Notes: generated from the sequence alone by a model not told the origin. 64,000 nt of DNA from Halobacillus massiliensis (GCF_900166625.1 NZ_LT800499.1:3181676-3245675); one strand, 5' to 3'. Shown: positions 1 to 8,865, counted from the stretch's first letter. Program-made: numbers and translations.

Positions 1-44
1 TGCTCTGGAAAGTCAATTAGTATTGGATCCATCTGCTTAACCCC

Positions 45-587
45 TTACTCGTCTTCTGGATTAATGATAGCCAGCATTTGATGGTCTTCCCATCTGCCGT
101 TGATTTTGACATTTTTTCTGGCAATCCCTTCTTTATGAAAACCTGCTTTCTCCAGCACCCTGATCGATGCTTTGTTCCGCGGCATGACTCCGGCTTCAAT
201 TCTATGTAATTGCAACTCTTTAAACCCATGCTCAACGACAAGTTCTACTGCTTCTGTGGCAAATCCGAGTCCGTTATGCTTCTGATCTACAAAATAACCT
301 ACAAACGCTCCCTGCAGTGATCCCCTTAATACTTGAAATAGATTTATAGTACCAATCAATTGATCATTCTCGACATAAAAGATACCAAAATAGTAGCCAT
401 CATCTTTAACCATTTCTTCGTGAAACTCTTTAATACGCTGTCTTTGCGTCTCCTCTTTATAAAAATCGTCTATTCGTTCCATGGAGAACATTTCAAAAAA
501 CTTTCTGTTATTCGTCTGGAATGAGGCCATTTCAGAAGCATCTTCCACTTCCAAAGGCCTAATATATACTTTATCTCCCTTTAACAT
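45..587 (-). CDS. GNAT N-acetyltransferase, RimJ/RimL type
   Basis: A 180-aa cytosolic acetyltransferase that probably moves acetyl from acetyl-CoA to an amine, perhaps a protein N-terminus. It has the RimJ/RimL layout: an N-terminal 'IRPLEVEDA' strand, the acetyl-CoA-binding part around residues 95-125 (GYFVDQKHNGLGFATEAV), and the C-terminal 'NKASIRVLEKAGF' signature. The ATG has an AGGAGGA site 6 nt upstream. It starts 9 nt after the sortase stop, so the two are probably cotranscribed. It resembles B. subtilis YjcK-like proteins. The family is clear; the substrate is unknown. Confidence 0.85.
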   Translation of the reverse strand: MLKGDKVYIRPLEVEDASEMASFQTNNRKFFEMFSMERIDDFYKEETQRQRIKEFHEEMVKDDGYYFGIFYVENDQLIGTINLFQVLRGSLQGAFVGYFVDQKHNGLGFATEAVELVVEHGFKELQLHRIEAGVMPRNKASIRVLEKAGFHKEGIARKNVKINGRWEDHQMLAIINPEDE

Positions 588-596
588 GGGTTCCTC

Positions 597-1274
597 CTAC
601 ATATCGGTAGTATTTACAAGTTCTGATTCAATAATATAACGATCCGGAGCATCCCCTAGGAATTCAAAAGGGTAACAGGTCGTTAACGTAAGCGTAGGTG
701 TCTCTTTATCGACAATCACTGAGCGGTCTTCAGCATCCGTAATCCAAGTTTTCTGAATGACATATTCATATCTTTTCCCTTCAAATTCAAGAAACAACGA
801 ATCTCCTTTTTCTATATTTTTCAGTTCGGAAAATACCGTATCTCTATGACCGCTTAACACTGTATGTCGTTCTTCATCAGGGGTTGTTGTCCATTGACTG
901 ACATACATCCCAACTCCCTGTTCTAATGTATCATCATCCGCTCCCCAGTAAGTATGATAGCCTTTCTCAAGCTTAGGAATAACAAGTCGACCGATTTCTT
1001 CCCCTTCGTTCATGTCTTCCATTTCGTCACTCATCCTAAGGGGGGATTCCGGTGCAGCACTGCCTGATTTTATGGGCTTTTTAACTATTTCCTCTTGTTT
1101 ATTGCTCTGGGAATCTTCCGCAGTTTCACTTGAATCCTCTACACCCCCCGCCCATTCCTTCATCTCTTCTTCTGATATTGACTCAAAAGCCTGACTGCTT
1201 TGCCACCACTGAAAACCATAATAACTGACCATAAAAAAACCTATAGCTACCAAAAGAAGCGATAATTTTTTCAC
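597..1274 (-). CDS. Class D sortase
   Basis: A 225-aa membrane-anchored transpeptidase that links LPXTG-type proteins to the cell wall. An N-terminal membrane segment (about residues 4-24) is followed by an acidic linker of about 65 residues and the sortase barrel. The catalytic triad is visible: His in 'LSGHRDTVF', Cys in 'TLTTCYPF' and Arg in 'PDRYI'. The start is GTG behind a GAGGTG site. The gene directly upstream (1360-2298) ends in an LPNTS sorting signal, matching the LPDTS-like motif known for the Bacillus SrtD/YhcS class. A terminator separates the two genes, so they are neighbours but not one simple transcript. The sortase is followed at 9 nt by the GNAT gene. Confidence 0.92.
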   Translation of the reverse strand: MKKLSLLLVAIGFFMVSYYGFQWWQSSQAFESISEEEMKEWAGGVEDSSETAEDSQSNKQEEIVKKPIKSGSAAPESPLRMSDEMEDMNEGEEIGRLVIPKLEKGYHTYWGADDDTLEQGVGMYVSQWTTTPDEERHTVLSGHRDTVFSELKNIEKGDSLFLEFEGKRYEYVIQKTWITDAEDRSVIVDKETPTLTLTTCYPFEFLGDAPDRYIIESELVNTTDM

Positions 1275-1312
1275 TATTCACTCACCTCACTTCCTTTTAT
1301 CTTACAATAAAC

Positions 1313-1348
1313 AGTAAAAAGCCGCATACCCTTATGCGGCTTTTTACT
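1313..1348 (-). terminator. Rho-independent terminator after the LPNTS protein gene
   Basis: A near-perfect hairpin with stem AAAAAGCCGCATA and its complement around a 4-5 nt loop, with A and T runs on both sides. It lies 12 nt past the stop of the gene at 1360-2298 and upstream of the sortase. It could work in both directions. Confidence 0.88.
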
Positions 1349-1359
1349 TAATTTTTCTT

Positions 1360-2298
1360 TTAAGATTCACTTGGTTTTCGGCTTCTTAAATGGAAAATAA
1401 ATGCCCCACCCAGCATTAAAGCCAGACCCGATAAAGCCATTGTCGGATAAGAAGTAGACGTATTTGGAAGCTCGCCGCCCTCTGTTTCCTCCGGCATCAT
1501 GTCCTCCATAGGTGTTGCGGAAGAAAGTACTTCTTCAGGGACAGTAATTTCACCAACACCATTAAAGTTATCAACCGTCATGTTCATATTAATAACGGAG
1601 TTGATCGTTTCTCCGTCCATATTCATATCAGTATCCATCTCCATGACCGTTCCCGTCATATAATGGTTGTCTTTATCGATCGTAACTTCATATTTAAGAC
1701 TGTTAATAGTCATTTGATTCATCAGCTCGTTCATCATCTCTCCAGATTCCTCATCCTGCATCATAGAGCCAAGCATCTCTCTGGAAGCCTCCATTACAGC
1801 TTCGCCGTCACCTTCATAAGTAAGCAGGTAGGAGTCTCCTTGATCTTCCACACTCATTTCCTCACCGAGTGCTTCTAATTGAGCCATTTGTTCCTCTACC
1901 ATACCCATGCCGGCGAGTTCTGATAACGAATCACTAAATTCATTCGGCATTTTAACCCAGCCTTCTACAGGATCTTCCTGAAAGAATCCTTCGTCTGTCA
2001 GATAAGACTCCAGGCTGACTTCCCCTTCTTCAGGGATCATAGTTGTGGTTACCATATGCATGGCAAAAGGATCTACAGTTATATCAACTTCTGATTCTGA
2101 TGAAATCGACATTTCCTCGCCGCCCATATCCATCATCTGCTCCATTTGCATATGAGTGGAATAGCTGTCCAGCTCGGCCATTGCCTCATTTGATTTTTTC
2201 AAAATTTCTTCAGCGCTCATTTCTCCAGCAGCAAAATGAGCCGGTGCTGCTAATAACAGGACAGCAGCAAGTGCACTAGCGGTTAACTTTTTAAACAT
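1360..2298 (-). CDS. Cell-wall-anchored LPNTS protein (DUF6612-like)
   Basis: A 312-aa secreted acidic protein. It has an N-terminal signal peptide (MFKKLTASALAAVLLLAAPA), a Met/Glu-rich body resembling DUF6612/LppX-like lipid-binding proteins, and a C-terminal sorting signal: LPNTS, a hydrophobic segment (GLALMLGGAFIF) and a basic tail (HLRSRK). It is the obvious substrate of the class D sortase encoded just downstream. The ATG is preceded by AGGAGTG. Methionine-rich stretches (residues 50-60, 190-235) are unusual for an exported protein. The biochemical role is unknown. Confidence 0.85.
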   Translation of the reverse strand: MFKKLTASALAAVLLLAAPAHFAAGEMSAEEILKKSNEAMAELDSYSTHMQMEQMMDMGGEEMSISSESEVDITVDPFAMHMVTTTMIPEEGEVSLESYLTDEGFFQEDPVEGWVKMPNEFSDSLSELAGMGMVEEQMAQLEALGEEMSVEDQGDSYLLTYEGDGEAVMEASREMLGSMMQDEESGEMMNELMNQMTINSLKYEVTIDKDNHYMTGTVMEMDTDMNMDGETINSVINMNMTVDNFNGVGEITVPEEVLSSATPMEDMMPEETEGGELPNTSTSYPTMALSGLALMLGGAFIFHLRSRKPSES

Positions 2299-2596
2299 TT
2301 AAACACTCCTATTTTAAAAATTGCAAAACAAATAGAGTGATTACGCCTAATATGTATTCGACCTGTTGACTGGAAAAGCGAAGACATCTTCCATTTATTT
2401 TACTAAAGTTCTCATTCCCTAAATAGTTCTTATGAAACGTTTATTTTCTATTTTTGATAATTTTTTACATAAAATAGAGTCTTACTAACGGATAATATTG
2501 TCTCAAATTACCTATTATTTAATTACTATTCATTTTCTCAATGGTTTCTCCTATTATTTATTTCCCTCTTCTACTTGCTGCAATTATTATATTTTT
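2299..2596. other. AT-rich intergenic region, no gene seen
   Basis: About 300 bp between the NUDIX stop and the start of the LPNTS protein gene, both on the minus strand. It must hold the promoter of the LPNTS gene, but no hexamer pair stands out. A stretch near 2360-2392 vaguely recalls a Bacillus-type intergenic repeat but is too degenerate to call. Confidence 0.4.
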
Positions 2597-3214
2597 CTAA
2601 TCGATAATAGGCGGGCTGTTTGGATGATTGTAAAGATCAAACATCAGGGCGACTTGTGCATAGGTATTACGGCTGGATGATAGTTCAGGCAGGCGATCAA
2701 GTGAAAAAAATTGAACATCACTCGTTTCTAAAGTGTCAATTGAAGGCTGGCCGGTGACCTCACACTCTATAAAAAACTTATAATAGTGAAATGGCTGAGG
2801 AGGATGGTCATGTTTTTCGTAATCCAAAACGGCCAGAAGCCGCTTGTAGGAGGCAAAGAACCCCGTCTCCTCCCGTATTTCTCTTGTTACATTTTCTATA
2901 AGAGACGAACCTGTATCCGCAAATCCCCCTGGCAGCGCCCATAAATCATCAATCTTTTCTTTAACCATCAATATCTCATCTTTATAGAAAACCACTCCCC
3001 TCACATCTACTTTAGGAGTTTGATAACCTTTTTCCAGTAAAAATAAATCCTGTATCTTTTCCATATCTGTATTAGAGTATTCTGCTAAAATTTCTGCACT
3101 AAGTTCTAAAAGCTGCTTATAACGCTCAAGGTCGAATTTATCTTTGCTGAAGGCTAATCCTGCCTGAGCAGTAGAATGAATCTGTTTTGCCCAATGTAGC
3201 CACTGAAGACTCAA
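2597..3214 (-). CDS. NUDIX hydrolase with N-terminal helical domain (YjhB-like)
   Basis: A cytosolic NUDIX pyrophosphohydrolase of about 205 aa. The Nudix box lies at about residues 95-117 in the order GGFADTG, then REIREETGF. Before it is the roughly 60-residue helical domain of the YjhB/ADP-ribose pyrophosphatase-like group. Start choice: an ATG at 3220 lies only 2 nt from the AGGAG site, whereas the in-frame TTG at 3214 sits 8 nt away and fits the family N-terminus (LSLQWLHWAKQI), so TTG is preferred. It stands alone between intergenic gaps. The substrate (ADP-ribose or another nucleotide) is inference. Confidence 0.85.
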   Translation of the reverse strand: MSLQWLHWAKQIHSTAQAGLAFSKDKFDLERYKQLLELSAEILAEYSNTDMEKIQDLFLLEKGYQTPKVDVRGVVFYKDEILMVKEKIDDLWALPGGFADTGSSLIENVTREIREETGFFASYKRLLAVLDYEKHDHPPQPFHYYKFFIECEVTGQPSIDTLETSDVQFFSLDRLPELSSSRNTYAQVALMFDLYNHPNSPPIID

Positions 3215-3288
3215 ACCCATCACTCCTGTTTAATATTTTTAATCCATATGTAATGTTACGTTTTTAAAGGGAAATCGTTTCATAATTA

Positions 3289-3331
3289 CAAATAAAGACG
3301 AAAATGCAGCATGCATTCTCGCCTTTATTTA
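3289..3331 (-). terminator. Terminator after the RND exporter gene
   Basis: An inverted repeat with arms AAATAAAG-CGA-AATGCA and their complement around a 3-nt loop, rich in A/T at both ends, directly after the exporter stop codon at 3334. Confidence 0.7.
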
Positions 3332-3333
3332 TG

Positions 3334-6300
3334 TTAACTGGCTGTTTCTTTTTGTTGAATGACAGATTCTTTCACTTTGCGTTTCTTCCAAAAACGAAGG
3401 CGGAATCCGCTAAACAATCGATAAACTGCCGGGATAAGAAGTAACGTAATAAACGTTGCAAATAGAAGACCTGAAATGATTACCGTGGCGATTGGTGCCT
3501 GATAGCTGCCTCCTGAGCCAGTAGCAAGGGCCAGTGGAAGCATACCAGCTGCCGTAGTCAAGGTCGTCATAAATATTGGCCGAATTCTATCTTTTCCTGC
3601 CCCTACAAGAGCTTCATTGACAGAAACCCCTTTTGATCGAAGCTGATTTGTTCTGTCAATATAGAGAATGGCATTATTCAAGATGATGCCAATCAGCATG
3701 ATAACACCCATTCCTGACATGACACTTAGTTCTCTCTGTGTAAGAAATAAGCCTAATATCACCCCGACAATTGTCATTGGAATGACAGACATAACGATAA
3801 GTGGATGACCTAAGTGATTGAATTGAACGGCCATTACAAGATAGACAAGAAAAATAGCTAAGCCAAGGATGATCAGCATTTCCTGGATGAGCTCCTGCTG
3901 CTGCTCTAAATCACCAGCTGCAGACACTGTATAACCATCCGGGGCTTTGTACTCATTAATCAATTTCTGAACTTCCCTGTTGACCGCACCTAAATCGGTG
4001 TTTTCGATATCAGCGGAAAGAGTGACAAATCGTTCCCCATTCAAATGCCTGATCTCATTAGGAACTTCAGTTTTCTCTAATTCTATAAAACTAGAAAGCT
4101 TCTCTTTCCCTTCTTCTGTTTTTATTTCCATATTTAAAAGCTCTGATTGAGAAGTCGTGCTCTTATCCCAGCTTGCAACAATAGGAACGGTTTCCCCATC
4201 CACATTCATTTCTCCTGCTGGAGCCTGAATCATAGATTGTTCAACATAGTTTCTGATTTGACTGCTGGAAAGGCCGGCTTCTTTAATAGCTGCTTCTTTT
4301 AACACTATCTCCTGTTCTACAGAAGACCTTTCATCAGAACTGCTTAGACCTGCAATACCTTCAATTTTTTCCATTTCTTTCCTAAAATCTTCTGCAATGG
4401 CCTTAAGCTCTGTAAATTCTTCTCCCTTAATATTAACTTGAACTGGATAAGCCGCCCCTCCGGACATCGCACTCTGTACAGAGTTAATAGGTAAAGTCTC
4501 TTCCAATTCCCGAAGAGAACTTAGAATATTTTCATTCACCTGCTTTTGTTCAACTGTTATGTTCTCGCCCTTGGTCATATTCACTATTGAGAAAAGCATA
4601 CCACCGCTTTCCATTAAATAATTTGTTTCTACATCATCAACGTTCGACAACTTTTCATTTATTTCCCGGGCAATTTCTTCTTTGTCCTGATTAGTCAAGC
4701 CTGTGTCTAAGTCGACGATCAGCTCAGTATAACGATTAAATACATCCGGCATAATTGTCATCGGTATTTTAGGTACAAGCAGTAGTGAGCCCGCAAACAT
4801 AACTGCAGAAATGCAAACCACAGCAAAACTGTACCTTTTCTTTTTAACAACTTTTGAAATGATTCGTCCGTATCCACTGATAATTCTCCCTTCCTGCTTT
4901 ATCTCATTTGAAGGTCGAAGTTTTAAAAACTTTTCTGATAATGATGGGATAACGGTGAAAGAAACGATGACTGAGCTGATGAGAGTGACTGCAACTACAA
5001 CAGAAAGCATGATCATAAAGCTCCCCATTTCACCGCCAAGCAGTCCGATCGGAACAAAGACCGCGATAGTAGTGAGCATCGAAGCTAATACAGCATTTCC
5101 TACTTCCTTTGTACCCTCAAGAACAGCCGGTAAGTTCTCTAAGCCTTTTTCTTTCTTTTTATAAATGGATTCAAGAATAACGATAGAAGAATCAACCATC
5201 ATTCCTATTCCGAGGCCAAGCCCTATTAATGTAAGAATGTTAAAGCTGTAATCAAGGAGCCACATTGATGTGAAAGTTAATAGAATGGAGGTCGGAATAC
5301 TGAGACCGATAATAAAGGTCGCACGCGCATTTCTTAGGAACACCAGAAGAATAACGAGCGCAAGAATTCCCCCAATTAAAATATTAGAGGTTACTCCATC
5401 CAAAGACTCTTCTACATAGTCGGCTTGAGCCACAATCTCATTGATTTCAATTCCTTGAGGAAGCCCTGCCTCCTTCATATTCTTTATTTCTGCCCGAACC
5501 GCTTCTGCCATTTCAATTTGCGTATACTCAGAAGATCGGCCAATTTGCAATAAAATAAAGTCATTTGATCCGTTTTTCCATACATAGGAAGAATTTTCGA
5601 CTGGTTTTAGAGAGACCTCTGCAAGCTCGCTAAGCTGAATCATACCGTTTTCACCAGGAATTTCGATTTGTTCTACATCTTTTGCACTGTCAAGCTGAGT
5701 CACCCACCTTAAAGTTGGTGATTCGGCTTCTTCTGTCAGCTCCCCGAGTGTTGATTCCCTGTTAGCTTCTTCAATAGCTCCTGTTACCTGATGAAAATCA
5801 AGTCCGTTTTCGATGACTTTCTCCTGGTTAAATTCAATCACTAATTCGTTTTGAGCAGTTCCTGAAAGGGAAAGGTCACGCACTTCCGCTAGGTTTTCGA
5901 GTCGTGGCTTTAATTCATCTTCTGCGAAAGAGGATACCTGATTCATATCCGTTCCAGAAACATCCATAAAAAACTCATATCCTGTATCTAATCCATACTG
6001 ACCCGCTTCTACTTCTTCAATATCTGGATTATCGACGGCCGTTGTGTTCACAACAGATTCTACCTCTTTATAAACTTCGTCCCCTTCTCCTTCTTTAAAC
6101 GTTAATTGGAAAGAACTTCTTCCCATGTTTGTTGTTGAGCTTACTTCTTCGACTCCCTCGATTCCCTCGAGCTTCTGCTCTAACTGATTAGTAATCGACC
6201 GTTCGACTTCAACAGCTGGTGTATCACCAGCAAATATTTCTATGTAGCCTCCATCCATCGTTACCGGCGGCATGAGTTCCTGATCAAGCTTAAGCAGAGA

Positions 6301-6381
6301 ATAACCTCCTGTCATAAGTACTAGAACTACAAGAAGGCCAACTAAGATCTTGCGTTGTACGATAAATTTTAATAATTTCAT
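3334..6381 (-). CDS. RND-family efflux transporter (SwrC/AcrB type)
   Basis: A 1015-aa inner-membrane, proton-driven exporter of the HAE-RND class. TM1 is at the N-terminus (QRKILVGLLVVLVLMTG), a large outer loop follows, then TM2-6 (about 335-480), a second outer loop and TM8-12 near the C-terminus. The TM4 segment carries the proton-relay Asp (GMMVDSSIVILESI). Length and duplication match B. subtilis SwrC (surfactin export and swarming). No membrane-fusion or outer-membrane partner is nearby, as expected in a Firmicute. The ATG at 6381 has a GGAGGGG site 5-8 nt upstream, better than a GTG/ATG 15 nt earlier. The substrate cannot be told from sequence. Confidence 0.92.
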   Translation of the reverse strand: MKLLKFIVQRKILVGLLVVLVLMTGGYSLLKLDQELMPPVTMDGGYIEIFAGDTPAVEVERSITNQLEQKLEGIEGVEEVSSTTNMGRSSFQLTFKEGEGDEVYKEVESVVNTTAVDNPDIEEVEAGQYGLDTGYEFFMDVSGTDMNQVSSFAEDELKPRLENLAEVRDLSLSGTAQNELVIEFNQEKVIENGLDFHQVTGAIEEANRESTLGELTEEAESPTLRWVTQLDSAKDVEQIEIPGENGMIQLSELAEVSLKPVENSSYVWKNGSNDFILLQIGRSSEYTQIEMAEAVRAEIKNMKEAGLPQGIEINEIVAQADYVEESLDGVTSNILIGGILALVILLVFLRNARATFIIGLSIPTSILLTFTSMWLLDYSFNILTLIGLGLGIGMMVDSSIVILESIYKKKEKGLENLPAVLEGTKEVGNAVLASMLTTIAVFVPIGLLGGEMGSFMIMLSVVVAVTLISSVIVSFTVIPSLSEKFLKLRPSNEIKQEGRIISGYGRIISKVVKKKRYSFAVVCISAVMFAGSLLLVPKIPMTIMPDVFNRYTELIVDLDTGLTNQDKEEIAREINEKLSNVDDVETNYLMESGGMLFSIVNMTKGENITVEQKQVNENILSSLRELEETLPINSVQSAMSGGAAYPVQVNIKGEEFTELKAIAEDFRKEMEKIEGIAGLSSSDERSSVEQEIVLKEAAIKEAGLSSSQIRNYVEQSMIQAPAGEMNVDGETVPIVASWDKSTTSQSELLNMEIKTEEGKEKLSSFIELEKTEVPNEIRHLNGERFVTLSADIENTDLGAVNREVQKLINEYKAPDGYTVSAAGDLEQQQELIQEMLIILGLAIFLVYLVMAVQFNHLGHPLIVMSVIPMTIVGVILGLFLTQRELSVMSGMGVIMLIGIILNNAILYIDRTNQLRSKGVSVNEALVGAGKDRIRPIFMTTLTTAAGMLPLALATGSGGSYQAPIATVIISGLLFATFITLLLIPAVYRLFSGFRLRFWKKRKVKESVIQQKETAS

Positions 6382-6632
6382 AAAACCCCTCCACATCTAC
6401 GGATTCATTTTTATTCCTCATTTTTACAATCTCATGTGCACTATAACCTATAAATGTCACTTGATGTTTTAAACTTTCTTAATATTTGGTACTTTTATCA
6501 TATATTATTTTTCACCAGCCGCTAATGAACTAGAGACTTATCTTTTGTAAGACCACAGACTTATATATGAAATCATTATTTGATTTAGACTTCGAATGGA
6601 CGAAGAAAAGACCTTTTTATTACACTTAACTG

Positions 6633-6641
6633 TGTTATACT
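6633..6641 (+). promoter_or_regulatory. Extended -10 promoter of the que operon
   Basis: TGT followed by TATACT (5 of 6 to the sigma-A -10) about 40 nt before the riboswitch aptamer. There is no good -35, consistent with an extended -10 promoter. The predicted start is near 6648, giving a leader of about 155 nt. Confidence 0.5.
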
Positions 6642-6679
6642 TAAAGGTGATGGAGTTTAATAAAGTCTGCAATCAGCAG

Positions 6680-6716
6680 GAGAGGTTCTAGCTACACCCT
6701 CTATAAAAAACTAAGG
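6680..6716 (+). ncRNA. preQ1-I riboswitch aptamer
   Basis: The compact H-type pseudoknot signature is all present: P1 5' strand AGAGG, the UUCUAGCUACA loop, P1 3' strand CCUCU, an A-rich loop, and the tail CUAAGG that pairs into the loop. It is almost identical to the B. subtilis queC aptamer and lies directly before queC, queD and queE. It binds the queuosine precursor preQ1 and shuts the operon off. Confidence 0.95.
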
Positions 6717-6720
6717 ATGG

Positions 6721-6750
6721 AACTGTACCTGCCTTAGGTGCGGTTTTTTT
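6721..6750 (+). terminator. preQ1-controlled transcription terminator
   Basis: A 10-bp stem (6721-6730 with 6736-6745, two G-U pairs) around a 5-nt loop runs into a T7 tract. Positions 6732-6737 (CCTTAG) can instead pair with the aptamer tail CTAAGG at 6711-6716, forming an antiterminator. With preQ1 bound the tail is held in the pseudoknot and the terminator forms. Confidence 0.88.
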
Positions 6751-6803
6751 ATGTTTTTAGGGTTAGTAGAATTCTCTTTTTCATTAGAAAGGGGATTTTT
6801 TTT

Positions 6804-7463
6804 ATGAATAATAAAGCAGTAGTCGTCTTCAGCGGGGGGCAAGACAGTACAACATGCCTGTTTTGGGCGTTAAATAAATATGAAGAAGTTGAAGCTGTAA
6901 CCTTTGATTATAATCAGCGTCATAAGGATGAAATAGAAGTGGCGAAAAAAATTGCCCAGGATTTAAATGTAACGCATCACGTACTAGATATGTCGTTACT
7001 CAGCCAGTTGGCACCTAATGCACTGACCCGAGATGATATTGAGGTGAAAGATGGTGAAAATGGAGAGCTTCCTTCCACTTTCGTGCCAGGACGTAATCTT
7101 CTTTTCTTATCCTTTGCAGCGATTCTTGCCAAGCAAATCGGTGCCGCCCATGTAATTACAGGAGTCTGCCAAACGGACTTTAGCGGTTACCCCGATTGCC
7201 GAGATGTATTTATTAAGTCTTTAAATGTAACGCTTAATTTATCTATGGATGATGAGTTTGTCGTTCACACACCACTCATGTGGCTTGATAAGGAAGAAAC
7301 GTGGGAGATGGCTGATCAGCTAAATGCTTTTGACTATATCCGTGAGCATACTTTGACATGCTACAACGGAATTATCGGAGATGGCTGCGGTGAGTGTCCT
7401 GCCTGTAAACTGCGTCGAAACGGTTTGGAGAATTATCTCCAGAGAAGAGAGGAGGTTCAGTAA
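6804..7463 (+). CDS. queC: 7-cyano-7-deazaguanine (preQ0) synthase
   Basis: A 219-aa cytosolic ATP-dependent enzyme that turns 7-carboxy-7-deazaguanine and ammonia into preQ0 for tRNA queuosine. The N-terminal PP-loop SGGQDSTT is at residues 9-16. The C-terminal zinc-binding cysteines are present (CYNG, then [10 protein letters not shown]). The start is the ATG at 6804 behind GAAAGGGG; a longer frame starting at 6738 would begin inside the riboswitch terminator and is rejected. It is the first gene of queCDE, regulated by the preQ1-I riboswitch. The next ATG follows the stop directly. Confidence 0.97.
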   Translation: MNNKAVVVFSGGQDSTTCLFWALNKYEEVEAVTFDYNQRHKDEIEVAKKIAQDLNVTHHVLDMSLLSQLAPNALTRDDIEVKDGENGELPSTFVPGRNLLFLSFAAILAKQIGAAHVITGVCQTDFSGYPDCRDVFIKSLNVTLNLSMDDEFVVHTPLMWLDKEETWEMADQLNAFDYIREHTLTCYNGIIGDGCGECPACKLRRNGLENYLQRREEVQ

Positions 7464-7931
7464 ATGTTCGGTTTCACGATTGTCGAAAACCTCCAAAAGA
7501 TGGACAAAGATATTCAAAAACATGAACTAAGATATCACAGCAAGCGGGTTCTAGTCAGTAAAGAGTTTACATTTGATGCCGCCCACCATCTACATTGCTA
7601 TGAAGGAAAATGCAAAAACTTACACGGTCACACTTATCGTGTCGTGTTTGGCATCAGTGGGTATACCGATGATATTGGACTTGTCATCGATTTTGGCGAT
7701 ATTAAAAAGGTTTGGAAGGAACAAATCGAGATTCATCTGGATCACAGATACCTTAACGATACTCTCCCTAACATGAACACTACGGCAGAGAACATGGTTG
7801 TCTGGGTCTATGAAAAAATGGAGCAGGCATTAGCAGAAGAGCGCGAGGATTACCGTGTGGAGTTTGTAAAACTTTATGAAACTCCAACAAGCTATGCTGA
7901 AGCAAGACGGGAGTGGATGATCGATGGCTAA
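7464..7931 (+). CDS. queD: 6-carboxytetrahydropterin synthase
   Basis: A 155-aa enzyme that converts 7,8-dihydroneopterin triphosphate to 6-carboxy-5,6,7,8-tetrahydropterin. Zinc-binding histidines are visible in DAAHHL and LHGHTY, with the catalytic Cys just before (KCKNLHGH). A roughly 25-residue N-terminal extension precedes the core 'SKEFTFDAAH', as in other Bacillus QueD proteins. The AGGAGG site lies in the end of queC. The stop overlaps the queE start by 8 nt, suggesting translational coupling. Confidence 0.96.
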   Translation: MFGFTIVENLQKMDKDIQKHELRYHSKRVLVSKEFTFDAAHHLHCYEGKCKNLHGHTYRVVFGISGYTDDIGLVIDFGDIKKVWKEQIEIHLDHRYLNDTLPNMNTTAENMVVWVYEKMEQALAEEREDYRVEFVKLYETPTSYAEARREWMIDG

Positions 7932-8655
7932 CAAATTTCCGGTCTTAGAAATTTTCGGCCCCACTATTCAAGGAGAAGGAATGGTCGTCGGCCGGAAAAC
8001 AATGTTTGTACGAACAGCCGGCTGTGACTACAGCTGTGCATGGTGTGATTCAGCTTTTACATGGGATGGCAGTGCGAAAGAAGAAGTACGGCGAATGACA
8101 GCGGAAGAAATCGTACATGAGCTTCGAGAAACCGGTGGGGACAAATTTGACCACGTGACCGTATCCGGAGGGAATCCAGCACTTTTAAAACACCTCAATG
8201 AATTGATTGAGCTTCTTCACGAATTAAGAGTCGAAGTTGCCCTGGAAACACAAGGCAGCCGCTGGCAGGAATGGTTCTTGGAAATTGACGACCTGACGAT
8301 ATCTCCCAAGCCTCCAAGTTCAAAAATGAAAACTAACTGGGAAACACTTGATGGTATCCTTCAAAACCTGAAAGTTAATGGCCGCCTTTCCCATACCAGC
8401 TTAAAGGTCGTAATTTTTAATAAGAAAGACCTTGAGTACGCGGAGAAGGTTCACAAAAGATATGAAGAAGTGCCGTTTTTTCTTCAGGTGGGCAATGAGG
8501 ATTTGGAAGAGGAGCAGCCTGAACGACTAGCGTCCGACTTGCTCTCTAAATATGAATGGCTGATCGATAAAGTCATGGAATCTTCCGCCCTCAATCACGT
8601 AAGAGTACTGCCACAGGTTCATGCCCTGTTATGGGGAAATAAGCGGGGAGTATAA
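7924..8655 (+). CDS. queE: 7-carboxy-7-deazaguanine synthase (radical SAM)
   Basis: A 243-aa radical-SAM enzyme that makes 7-carboxy-7-deazaguanine from 6-carboxytetrahydropterin. The [4Fe-4S] cluster motif is CDYSCAWC (CX3CX2C). It is followed by the B. subtilis-type 'DSAFTWDG' and a glycine-rich SAM-binding strand (VTVSGGNPALL). It overlaps queD by 8 nt and ends the operon. queF, which often follows, is missing here; the next gene is convergent. Confidence 0.96.
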   Translation: MANKFPVLEIFGPTIQGEGMVVGRKTMFVRTAGCDYSCAWCDSAFTWDGSAKEEVRRMTAEEIVHELRETGGDKFDHVTVSGGNPALLKHLNELIELLHELRVEVALETQGSRWQEWFLEIDDLTISPKPPSSKMKTNWETLDGILQNLKVNGRLSHTSLKVVIFNKKDLEYAEKVHKRYEEVPFFLQVGNEDLEEEQPERLASDLLSKYEWLIDKVMESSALNHVRVLPQVHALLWGNKRGV

Positions 8656-8694
8656 AAAAAGCTCGGCAAGCCTAAAGGCTACCGAGCTTTTTTC
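8655..8694 (+). terminator. Bidirectional terminator between queE and yqaE
   Basis: The stem AAAAAAGCTCGG pairs with CCGAGCTTTTTT around an inner CCTAAAGG loop, with A/T runs on both sides. It closes the que operon, and the stop codon of the convergent small gene lies inside it. Confidence 0.9.
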
Positions 8695-8846
8695 TTATCA
8701 TAATATCCTTTAATAATAATCGCAGCATGGATGGCACCGGGTACGAAAAATAGTGCCGTCAGTAATAGATTTAGAAGTGCTTTTCCAATTTGTCCTGTAA
8801 AAAGGACAGCAACTGGTGGTAAGAAAATAGCTAAGATATAAAGCAT
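8679..8846 (-). CDS. YqaE/Pmp3 family small membrane protein
   Basis: A 55-aa protein, translated by hand: MLYILAIFLPPVAVLFTGQ and on to KGYYDKKKAR. It shows the Pmp3/YqaE layout of two hydrophobic segments with 'FLPPVAVLF' in the first and 'LLTALFFVPGAIHA' in the second. In yeast and bacteria the family is linked to membrane potential and salt or cold stress. AAAGGAG lies about 10 nt before the ATG. The TAG stop sits in the queE terminator hairpin, so the same hairpin ends both convergent transcripts. Confidence 0.9.
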   Translation of the reverse strand: MLYILAIFLPPVAVLFTGQIGKALLNLLLTALFFVPGAIHAAIIIKGYYDKKKAR

Positions 8847-8865
8847 TGTTAAAAAACTCCTTTTA

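Noticed and set aside
2360-2392. Possible Bacillus-type intergenic repeat
   Set aside because: Only vaguely similar to known intergenic repeats; no pairing arms or second copy seen.
6738-6803. N-terminal extension of queC by 22 codons
   Set aside because: It starts inside the riboswitch terminator, and the family start with a GAAAGGGG site lies at 6804.
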